The position numbers were made by a program, and so were the translations under genes. Below the pieces are notes generated by a model that was not told the origin of the DNA, did no database searches, and was given only the letters and a program-made list of their open reading frames with translations. 64,000 bases of DNA from an uncultured Bellilinea sp. (lineage in GTDB: Bacteria > Chloroflexota > Anaerolineae > Anaerolineales > Anaerolineaceae), in contig CALHYE010000001.1 of NCBI GenBank assembly GCA_938040735.1, forward strand, positions 110,414 through 174,413. Direction: 5' to 3'. Below, piece after piece: positions 1 through 7,023 of the stretch (the stretch's first letter is position 1; the number at the start of each line of letters is the position of its first letter).

Positions 1-408
1 GGCGAATTTGTTGGCTTTGCCAACGGGCGTTTCTGGAATAAAGATCTGGCAATCAGCCTGCATACCATGGCTTTTTCGCGGCGCGGGCGGGTAGGCTGGG
101 CGATGTACTACGCCAAAACCTACTATGCCATGGAAATTTGCAAAGCCAAGGAGTGGTGGTCAACGTTTGAAAGTTACAACGGCTGGCGCATGGCCGGTCT
201 GGCGATGGCGCAGCCGACCAAGCCGTGGCCGGAATATCAGCATGAACTGGGCGGCGCTAAGGTCTTCTATGTCAATCAGGATCATTGGAACATCCAGCTC
301 AAACAATATCTGGTGGATGCGGTCGGCAATGACCTGAACTTCGATGTGCCGGAAGAAGTGCGCAAAGCCAACGCCGTGCTGCGAGTTCCGGAAAATCTTG
401 AACTTTAA
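1..408 (+). CDS. C-terminal fragment of an unrecognised protein (5' end outside window)
   Basis: The frame is open from base 1 to a TAA at 406-408, so this is the last ~135 residues of a longer protein. The internal Met at 67 is not a convincing start because the frame continues upstream without a ribosome binding site. The fragment is rich in aromatic residues (Trp, Tyr), with no membrane segment and no motif I can assign. A perfect inverted repeat follows 21 bases after the stop, and a separate promoter then drives fdrA, so it is probably the last gene of the preceding transcription unit. It may belong to the same catabolic locus, but nothing in the sequence proves this. Confidence 0.7.
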   Translation, partial: GEFVGFANGRFWNKDLAISLHTMAFSRRGRVGWAMYYAKTYYAMEICKAKEWWSTFESYNGWRMAGLAMAQPTKPWPEYQHELGGAKVFYVNQDHWNIQLKQYLVDAVGNDLNFDVPEEVRKANAVLRVPENLEL

Positions 409-429
409 GGCGAATGGATGGTGTGTCCC

Positions 430-460
430 GGTCTGACCTGTTTCAAAGACAGGTCAGACC
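430..460. repeat. Perfect 12-bp inverted repeat (hairpin)
   Basis: The arms are 430-441 and 449-460, perfectly complementary, with a 7-base loop. No T-run follows on either strand, so this is not a classic intrinsic terminator. It lies between the end of the first gene and the promoter of fdrA and could be a factor-assisted terminator, an mRNA-stabilising hairpin or a REP-like element. Confidence 0.6.
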
Positions 461-494
461 CGCTGATCAGAAGGTGGTACTGGAACTGTCCCGA

Positions 495-523
495 TTGACT
501 CGAATATCCTAAAGTGCTATACT
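495..523 (+). promoter_or_regulatory. Sigma70-type promoter of the fdrA cluster
   Basis: TTGACT at 495-500 and TATACT at 518-523 are separated by 17 bases, a near-consensus housekeeping promoter. The expected start of transcription is near 530, leaving about 225 bases of untranslated leader before fdrA. Confidence 0.7.
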
Positions 524-755
524 CAATTTGTCAGTTGTCCAACATTTCATTTATTTACCGGAACTCTAACGAGTTTGTCTCTAACCACACCGAATCAGAA
601 AATCAAAATCGAAGCAAAACCCCATACCGGAAGGCAATTCCTTTTCAGACCCTAGCTGAAAATGGATTTTCAAATTTCCTTTTTCTGCCAAAATCAACCG
701 ATGGAACAGCGTTCGATTTCGGTGATTTTGATGATTCCAAGAACAGGAGTGAAAC

Positions 756-2495
756 ATGAGCGTGATTAAATCTGAAATTCGTGGCGGGGTATATTATGAC
801 TCGGCAGTATTAATGGCGTTACAGCGTTCGCTGGCTGATTTACCGGGTGTTGAAGATGCCGGTGTGATTATGGGTACTCCCACCAACAAAGAACTGCTGG
901 TGCGGGTTAATTTGGTTACACCGGAAGTCGAACAGGCTAAAGAGAACGATCTGGTGATTGTGGTGCGGGCGGGCGATGAACGCGCAGCCAGCGACGCTCT
1001 CCAGCGGGTAGATGAACTGCTTTCGGCGCGCAAGTCCAGCATCCAACAGGATTACCGGCCGCGCAGCCTAGATGGCGCTCAAAGCATGATGCCGGATGCC
1101 AATTGGGTGTTGGTTTCGGTAGCGGGCCGTTACGCTGCCGGGGTTGCCCGCGAGGCGCTGCGACTCAACAAGCATGTTTTCCTCTTCAGCGATAATGTGT
1201 CCGTTGAAGAGGAAATTTCTTTAAAAGCGGAAGCGGCGCAGAAAGGTTTGCTGGTTATGGGGCCGGATTGCGGCACTGCCATGATCAACGGGATTGGTCT
1301 GGGATTTGCCAATAAAGTCCGTCGCGGGCCAATTGGTGTGGTGGCAGCCGCCGGCACCGGTTTGCAGCAAGTCGCTTCGCGGATTGACCAGTTGGGCGGC
1401 GGTATGACTTTTGGGATTGGCACCGGTGGGCGGGATCTTTCCGAAAAGGTGGGCGGCGTGACCTTTTTGATGGGGCTGGATGCTCTCAGCCGCGATCCGG
1501 ATACCAAAGTGATTGTGCTGGTTTCCAAACCCCCTTCTCCAAAAGTGGCCGATCAGGTGTTGCGCGTGGCGCGCAAAGCCGGTAAACCGGTAGTGGTGAA
1601 CTTTATCGGACGCACGCCCATTTCTCGGCGGGTGGGCAATCTGTTCTTTGCTTCCGGGCTGGATGATGCGGCTGCCCTCGCGGTTGAATTGGTTAAGAAT
1701 CCGCCGGTGTTGGAAGGCGAGCCGGAACTGCCGATTGCCCGCTTTGCCCCTGGTCAAAAATACCTGCGTGGTTTGTTCTCCGGTGGAACGCTGGCCTATG
1801 AAGCGCAGCACCTGTTGACCGAATATGTACCCAAAGTATATGCCAATGCGCCGATCAATAAAGAAAATAAATTAAAAGATTCGCTGGTCAGTGTGGAACA
1901 TACCATCGTGGATCTGGGTGAGGATGAATTTACCGTAGGGCGTCTGCACCCGATGATGGACAACGACCTGCGCATCCGTCGTATGATGGAAGAAGCGGAA
2001 GATCCGGAAGTTGCGGTGATCTTCCTGGATGTGGTGATTGGGTTTGGTTCTCATCCCGACCCAGCCAGTGAATTGGGCCCTGCGATTGCTGAGGCCAAAG
2101 CCAAAGCCGAAAAGGCCGGTCGTTATCTGGAAGTGGTGGCAGTCTGCACCGGCACGGAGGAAGACCCGCAAAAGCTCAGCCATCAAATCCGTCAGTTGAA
2201 ACAAGGCGGGGCGTGGGTCGAAACCAGCAATGAAGTTGCCGTGCGTTATGCCGGTCAAATCCTGCAGGCTCTGAACCAGCCCAGCGAAGAAACTCAACTC
2301 ATCGCTGCGCCGGTGGATTTAGAAACGCTCAAAAAGCCGGTCAAAGCGTTAAATGTGGGCCTGGAATCATTTGCCGAAAACTTGACCGCTCAAGGAGCGC
2401 CTGTTTTACAGGTGGACTGGCAGCCTCCGGCGGCTGGCAATGAAAAATTGGCCAGCATTCTGGAACGGATGAAGAAACTTTCATCCGCGGAATAA
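756..2495 (+). CDS. fdrA: FdrA-like acyl-CoA synthetase family protein
   Basis: The 579-residue protein resembles FdrA, a relative of the succinyl-CoA synthetase alpha chain. A GPDCGT motif lies at residues 169-174, followed by a Rossmann-like glycine-rich stretch (about 191-230) and a second CoA-ligase-like half. In E. coli, fdrA with ylbE and ylbF (also allF, allG, allH) has been reported to form oxamate carbamoyltransferase in allantoin breakdown, which yields carbamoyl phosphate. Here a DUF1116 (YlbE-like) gene follows after 34 bases, supporting a partnered transferase, but no YlbF (DUF2877) or carbamate kinase gene is visible in the window. The ATG at 756 has a good AGGAG site. The family call is firm; the exact substrate is inference from context. 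Confidence 0.88.
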   Translation: MSVIKSEIRGGVYYDSAVLMALQRSLADLPGVEDAGVIMGTPTNKELLVRVNLVTPEVEQAKENDLVIVVRAGDERAASDALQRVDELLSARKSSIQQDYRPRSLDGAQSMMPDANWVLVSVAGRYAAGVAREALRLNKHVFLFSDNVSVEEEISLKAEAAQKGLLVMGPDCGTAMINGIGLGFANKVRRGPIGVVAAAGTGLQQVASRIDQLGGGMTFGIGTGGRDLSEKVGGVTFLMGLDALSRDPDTKVIVLVSKPPSPKVADQVLRVARKAGKPVVVNFIGRTPISRRVGNLFFASGLDDAAALAVELVKNPPVLEGEPELPIARFAPGQKYLRGLFSGGTLAYEAQHLLTEYVPKVYANAPINKENKLKDSLVSVEHTIVDLGEDEFTVGRLHPMMDNDLRIRRMMEEAEDPEVAVIFLDVVIGFGSHPDPASELGPAIAEAKAKAEKAGRYLEVVAVCTGTEEDPQKLSHQIRQLKQGGAWVETSNEVAVRYAGQILQALNQPSEETQLIAAPVDLETLKKPVKALNVGLESFAENLTAQGAPVLQVDWQPPAAGNEKLASILERMKKLSSAE

Positions 2496-2529
2496 TTCAT
2501 CCGGTTTGAAAAAACATTTGGAGGAAAAA

Positions 2530-3774
2530 ATGATCAATATTGAGGAAGCCAACAAAAAAGCTGTTGAAAACATGATGGAAGCCCGGCCGGTGGTGGTTGG
2601 GGTGGCTCCGGCGATTGAGGTGATTCCGGGTATGAAGGATAATCTCCTGCTCCATGCAGGTCCTCCGGTAACATGGGAGCGGATGTGCGGCCCAATGAAA
2701 GGAAACATGATCGGCGCGTTGCTGTTTGAGGGTGTGACGAAAGATGCACAGGAAGCCGAAGCCATGCTGGCTTCCGGAAAGTATCAGTTTGCGGCCTGTC
2801 ATGATTTTGCCTCGGTCGGGCCGATGGCGGGGGTGATTTCCCCCAAGATGATGGTTTTTATCGTCGAGGATCAGGTCTTTGGCAACAAAGCCTATTCCGG
2901 CTTGAACGAGGGGCGCGGCAAAGTAATTCGCATGGGATACTACGGGCAGGATGCGATCGAGAGAATGCTTTGGTTGAACGAGGTATTTGGCCCAACGGTA
3001 GATGCGGCCCTAAAATCCAGCGGCGGGGTTGACCTGCGTTCCCTGTTAGGTAAAGCGCTGCACATGGGCGATGACGGCCACAACCGGCTTGATGCGGCTT
3101 CAATTTTGTTTACGACTGTGCTGGCGCCGCATGTCTCGAAAGTTGCCAAGAACTCTGACATTGCCTTCGATGTGTTGAAGTTCATGGGCGAAAATGCGCT
3201 CACCATCTTGAACCCCGTGATGGCCGGCTGTAAAACCGCTTCCATGGCCGCCCATGGCGTCGAAGGCAGTACGGTTGTGTCGGTTATGGGACGCAACGGT
3301 ACCGATTTCGGTCTGAAAGTCAGCGGTTTGGGCGACCGCTGGTTTACCGCTCCTGCGCCGCATGTCAAGGCGTTGTACTTCGCCGGGTTCACCGAAAAAG
3401 ACGCCAACCCCGACATTGGCGATAGTGTGATCACTGAAACAACCGGTATCGGCGGTTTTGCCATGGCAGCAGCCCCGGCGATTGTGACTTTCATTGGAGG
3501 AAGAGCTCAGGACGCCATTCGCAACACTCTGGATATGTACGAGATCACCACCGCTGAGCATAAATATTACACCATCCCCTATCTGGATTTCCGCGGGACG
3601 CCGACGGGCGTGGATATCCGCAAAGTGGTGGAAAAACAACTCGCGCCGCGGGTCAACACGGGTGTCGCTCACAAGGACCCGGGCGTCGGACAGGTTGGGG
3701 CAGGTGTGGTCAGTATGCCGATGTCGGCTTTTGAAGATGCCTTGATTGCTTTTGCCGATAAGTACGGCATTTAA
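2530..3774 (+). CDS. DUF1116 (YlbE/AllG-like) protein
   Basis: This 414-residue protein belongs to the DUF1116 family, typified by YlbE beside FdrA in E. coli. I chose the ATG at 2530 because TTGGAGG ends six bases before it; the open frame runs eight codons further up without a ribosome site. Several conserved Gly/Met-rich blocks are visible (such as GPMKGN, ASVGPM and TETTGIGG), and there is no signal peptide. Pairing with fdrA, 34 bases apart, suggests the two act as subunits of one carbamoyl- or acyl-transfer enzyme. The substrate could be oxamate or another amide released by the cyclase and hydroxylase encoded downstream; this is inferred only from position. Confidence 0.85.
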   Translation: MINIEEANKKAVENMMEARPVVVGVAPAIEVIPGMKDNLLLHAGPPVTWERMCGPMKGNMIGALLFEGVTKDAQEAEAMLASGKYQFAACHDFASVGPMAGVISPKMMVFIVEDQVFGNKAYSGLNEGRGKVIRMGYYGQDAIERMLWLNEVFGPTVDAALKSSGGVDLRSLLGKALHMGDDGHNRLDAASILFTTVLAPHVSKVAKNSDIAFDVLKFMGENALTILNPVMAGCKTASMAAHGVEGSTVVSVMGRNGTDFGLKVSGLGDRWFTAPAPHVKALYFAGFTEKDANPDIGDSVITETTGIGGFAMAAAPAIVTFIGGRAQDAIRNTLDMYEITTAEHKYYTIPYLDFRGTPTGVDIRKVVEKQLAPRVNTGVAHKDPGVGQVGAGVVSMPMSAFEDALIAFADKYGI

Positions 3775-3801
3775 TCGCTTCGATCAGACTGGAGGGAAAA
3801 A

Positions 3802-5472
3802 ATGGATCGTGAAAAGTTTATTAAGATGATGGCAGAAGCCAGGTTGTATGACCTGACTCAGGGATGCAGCATCTTCACGCCGCCCTTTCCCGGCGATAAA
3901 GCCCTGGAAGTACACTTCTTCAAGCGGGTAACCGGCGCTTACGGCGGCGGCGCCGGCGCTAACGGCCAGATTTTGAACTGGTCGAATACGGTGGGTACCC
4001 ATCTGGTCGGTGAAACGGCGTTTCACTCCGGCGGGCGGGCAATCTCCGATATTCCCTTGAGCGACCTGTGCGGTCAGGGGGTGGTGGTAGATATTTCCGA
4101 CATGGTTTCGGATTACAGCCTCTACACCCCGGAAATGATCATGAAGAAAGCCGATGTGCGAAAAGGCGATATCCTGATCATCAACACCGGTTACCACCGC
4201 TATTCCTGGGATCAGCCGGATGTGTACAACCCCAATGCGCAAGGCGGCGTGGAATCGAAGGAATTTGGCTTTCTGGTGCGTCATCCCGGCCCTTCGCCGG
4301 AGTTCTTCCAGTGGGCGCTGGACATGCAGTTGAAATGGATCGGAGTGGATTGCGGTTGCGCCGAACACCCGATGAACACTCCGATTCGCCGGTTGCATGA
4401 AAACGAGTTTAAGAAAGCCGAAGCCAAGTTAATCAAAGAATACGGCAAGACCTGGGATGAGATGTTCCCGCAGGACTGGTACTATGAGATGACTCATGTC
4501 ACCCTGCCCAAGAATCATCTCCTCTTCGTCGAGTCAATCGTCGGTGAGATTGACAAACTCAAAAATCAACGGGCTTGGATTGCGGTGATGCCGATTCCCT
4601 TCATGGAAGTGGAAACGGCTTGGGCGCGGGTGGTGGCGTATCAGCCGCCGGAGTGGATGGATGAGAAAGAATTCTACGAAGCGATGGACCGCGCTCAGAT
4701 GATTGACCTGACCGTGCCGTTCTCGGTGCGTTCGCCGCAGTGGGCAAACTATGAGCCATTGACGGTCAAGTACTTTAAGCGGGTGGGCGGCGCTCATTAC
4801 GGCATGGCGCGCAACGGTTCGATCTGCAACGCCTCGATCCATTTGGCCACCCACATGGACGGTGAAAAACACTTCTATCCGAACGGACGCACAATTGGCG
4901 AGGTGCCGCTGGAAGAGTGGGTTGGTCCCGGCGTCATTGCCGATATTTCCGGCATGGTCAGCAATTCCAGCGTGTATTCCCCCGAAATGATTGAAAAGGT
5001 CGTAGAAGTGCGCGAAGGCGATATTCTGATCATCAAGACTGGCTGGTACAAATACGGCTGGATCAGCCCGGATTCGGACGAATTTCGCTACATGATCAAG
5101 CACCCGGGGCCGTCCGCCGATTTTGCCCAGTGGGCAGCCGATAAAAAGATTAAGTGGATTGGCGTGGACTGCGTGGCTGCTGATCACCCGATGAATACCA
5201 TCCAGCGTATCTGGCATCCCAAGACCTTTGAAGAAGCCAACGAAAAACTCAAACGAGATTTTGGAAAGTCCTGGGATGAAATGTTCCCGCTGGATCAGTA
5301 TTATCAGGATATGCACCTCAATCTCTTCCCGAAGAAGATCGTGCATGCCGAAAATCTGGGTTACCAGATTGCGGATGCCCCCAGCGGACGCTACTACATC
5401 GGTTGTTTTGTCCAAAAAGCCATGGAAGCCGAATCGATGTGGGGCCGCTTTGTAGCCTTCAAGGAAGGATAA
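3802..5472 (+). CDS. Tandem double-domain cyclase family (kynurenine-formamidase-like) amidohydrolase
   Basis: At 556 residues this is about twice the usual length of a cyclase-family (PF04199) metal amidohydrolase, and the two halves are clearly homologous (about 10-270 and 290-556). The C-terminal copy has the metal-site pattern H347, H351, D353, H357 of the HxxTHxDxxxH motif. In the N-terminal copy the equivalent positions are T63, H67, V69 and A73, so three of four are lost. Both copies keep a later (E/D)HPMNT block. I infer one active domain and one structural or regulatory domain. A strong GGAGGG site precedes the ATG. Its place after fdrA and DUF1116 suggests hydrolysis of a ring amide or formamide in the same pathway. 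Confidence 0.85.
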   Translation: MDREKFIKMMAEARLYDLTQGCSIFTPPFPGDKALEVHFFKRVTGAYGGGAGANGQILNWSNTVGTHLVGETAFHSGGRAISDIPLSDLCGQGVVVDISDMVSDYSLYTPEMIMKKADVRKGDILIINTGYHRYSWDQPDVYNPNAQGGVESKEFGFLVRHPGPSPEFFQWALDMQLKWIGVDCGCAEHPMNTPIRRLHENEFKKAEAKLIKEYGKTWDEMFPQDWYYEMTHVTLPKNHLLFVESIVGEIDKLKNQRAWIAVMPIPFMEVETAWARVVAYQPPEWMDEKEFYEAMDRAQMIDLTVPFSVRSPQWANYEPLTVKYFKRVGGAHYGMARNGSICNASIHLATHMDGEKHFYPNGRTIGEVPLEEWVGPGVIADISGMVSNSSVYSPEMIEKVVEVREGDILIIKTGWYKYGWISPDSDEFRYMIKHPGPSADFAQWAADKKIKWIGVDCVAADHPMNTIQRIWHPKTFEEANEKLKRDFGKSWDEMFPLDQYYQDMHLNLFPKKIVHAENLGYQIADAPSGRYYIGCFVQKAMEAESMWGRFVAFKEG

Positions 5473-5483
5473 AACGGAAAATT

Positions 5484-5520
5484 GGCAGCCCTCAAAAAGT
5501 TGCAATTTTTGAGGGCTGCC
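5484..5520 (+). terminator. Strong 15-bp hairpin between cyclase and Mo-hydroxylase genes
   Basis: Arms 5484-5498 and 5506-5520 are perfectly complementary with a 7-base loop. The T-run lies inside the 3' arm (5506-5510) and no U-tract follows, so it is not a textbook terminator on the plus strand. It may attenuate transcription or protect the 3' end of the upstream mRNA, separating expression of the fdrA-cyclase half from the hydroxylase half. Confidence 0.55.
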
Positions 5521-5637
5521 GCCATAATATTAATCTCCGATTAATTAATGGTAGTGGACAGACAGGATCTTTTCCCCTTTTCATTCTCAAACTTTACAAA
5601 GGACTTTGAATAGCCCTCTCGAGGAGGTAATCGTTTT

Positions 5638-6510
5638 ATGAAACCGGCACCTTTTGAGTATTATGCACCGACCAGCGTGGAAGAGGCGCTCGCTACCCTG
5701 CAAAATCTTGGGTACGACGGGAAGGTGCTAGCCGGCGGTCAAAGTTTGATCCCGGCAATGAACTTCCGCATGGCGCGCCCGGCAGCGCTGGTTGACTTGA
5801 ACAAAATCAAAGAATTGTTTTATATCAAGCCCACCGATGACGGCGGTCTGGCAATTGGCACCATGACTCGCGACAGCGTGGTGGAAAAAGACCCGCTGGT
5901 GGCCGAGCGTTTCCCGATTGTTCCTTATGTGGTTAAGCATATCGCCCATCCGCAAATTCGCAATCGGGGTACCTTTGGCGGGGCAATTGCCCACGCCGAC
6001 CCGGCCGCCCAAATTCCGGCTTTATCGGTAGCCCTGCAGGCTCGTTTTTTGGTGCGCAAACAAGGCGGTGAACGGTGGGTGAATGCCGAGGAATTCTTTA
6101 TGGGGCCGTTCATGACCGTGCTGGAACCGGAAGAAATGCTGGCGGAGGTAGCGCTCCCGCCCATGGCAAAAGGCAGCGGGGCTTCGTATCAGCAGGTTTC
6201 CCGCCAAAAGGGAGGTTATGCCCAGGCGGCTGTGATCAGTGTGGTGGTGGTGGACGAGAATAAACGCTGCAAGGATGCCCGGGTTGTCCTGTTTAGTGTT
6301 GGCGAAACTCCCATTCTCTCTCAGGCAGCCCGAAAGATTCTGATGGGCAATTTGCCGACACCGGAAGCGATTGCCGAGGTGGCCGAGAAAATCTCCAAAG
6401 AAGAGGTTGATCCCGGCACGGATATTCACGGCACGGCAGAATACCGCCGCCATCTGGTCAAAGTGCTGGTGAGACGCGGCCTGACCGAAGCCTTTGAACG
6501 AGCAAAGTAA
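5638..6510 (+). CDS. Molybdenum hydroxylase FAD-binding (medium) subunit
   Basis: This 290-residue protein matches the CoxM/XdhB-type flavoprotein subunit of the xanthine oxidase family. AGGQS at residues 32-36 and IRNRGTFGG (107-115) are typical FAD-binding loops. It passes electrons from the 2Fe-2S subunit through FAD to an acceptor. GAGGAGGT lies upstream of the ATG, and the iron-sulphur gene follows after 12 bases, so the three subunits are co-transcribed. Gene order (M, S, L) resembles cox operons, but the large subunit does not look like a CO dehydrogenase. Confidence 0.92.
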   Translation: MKPAPFEYYAPTSVEEALATLQNLGYDGKVLAGGQSLIPAMNFRMARPAALVDLNKIKELFYIKPTDDGGLAIGTMTRDSVVEKDPLVAERFPIVPYVVKHIAHPQIRNRGTFGGAIAHADPAAQIPALSVALQARFLVRKQGGERWVNAEEFFMGPFMTVLEPEEMLAEVALPPMAKGSGASYQQVSRQKGGYAQAAVISVVVVDENKRCKDARVVLFSVGETPILSQAARKILMGNLPTPEAIAEVAEKISKEEVDPGTDIHGTAEYRRHLVKVLVRRGLTEAFERAK

Positions 6511-6522
6511 AAGGAGGATGAT

Positions 6523-7002
6523 ATGGCTCAAACAGTCAAAATTAATGTTACCGTGAACGGCGAGCAGGTTGAGCGCGAGGTTGAGCCCCGTCTTCTGCTG
6601 AGCGATTTCATTCGCCACGATCTTGGTTTGACCGGCACACACGTCGGCTGCGAACACGGGTTGTGCGGCGCCTGTACCATTCTGATGGATGGCGAAGCGG
6701 TGCGGTCTTGTACCATCTTTGCCGTGCAGGCAGACGGTCACGAACTTCAGACGGTCGAATCATTGGGTACGCCGGATAACCTGCATCCAATCCAGCAAGC
6801 CTTCATCGAAAAACATGCCTTGCAATGCGGTTTTTGTACACCGGGGTTCTTGATGACGCTGGTGGATTATCTGGGAGATAACCCCAATCCGACCGAGGAG
6901 GAGATTCGTGAGGCGATTGATGGCAACTTCTGCCGCTGTACCGGCTATTTCAACATCATCGAGGCGGTCAAGCTGGCTGCCGAAAAGATGGCGTCTCATT
7001 AG
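6523..7002 (+). CDS. Molybdenum hydroxylase [2Fe-2S] (small) subunit
   Basis: A 159-residue protein with both expected clusters: a plant-ferredoxin-type site (C43, C48, C51, C63) and a C-terminal helical site (C102, C105, C137, C139). This is the CoxS/XdhC-type electron-transfer subunit that relays electrons from the molybdopterin centre to FAD. An AAAGGAGG site lies in front of the ATG. All eight cysteines are present, so the subunit should be functional. Confidence 0.95.
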   Translation: MAQTVKINVTVNGEQVEREVEPRLLLSDFIRHDLGLTGTHVGCEHGLCGACTILMDGEAVRSCTIFAVQADGHELQTVESLGTPDNLHPIQQAFIEKHALQCGFCTPGFLMTLVDYLGDNPNPTEEEIREAIDGNFCRCTGYFNIIEAVKLAAEKMASH

Positions 7003-7023
7003 TGGATGAAAGGAGAAGCAACC

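Larger units (their letters stand above)
410..755 (+). other. Intergenic region with long fdrA leader
   Basis: This 346-base gap holds the inverted repeat at 430-460, the promoter at 495-523 and a leader of about 225 bases. A short open frame in the leader (514-759) overlaps the fdrA start codon and looks like chance: no ribosome site and a low-complexity product. I recognise no known riboswitch class in the leader. fdrA itself has a clear AGGAG site at 745-749. Confidence 0.5.

Noticed and set aside
514..759. 81-codon open frame in the fdrA leader
   Set aside because: No ribosome site, odd composition, lies within the 5' leader and overlaps the fdrA start; probably chance.
4534..5505. 323-codon minus-strand frame antisense to the cyclase gene
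   Set aside because: Shadow of codon bias in the cyclase; His/Phe-rich nonsense product without a start site.
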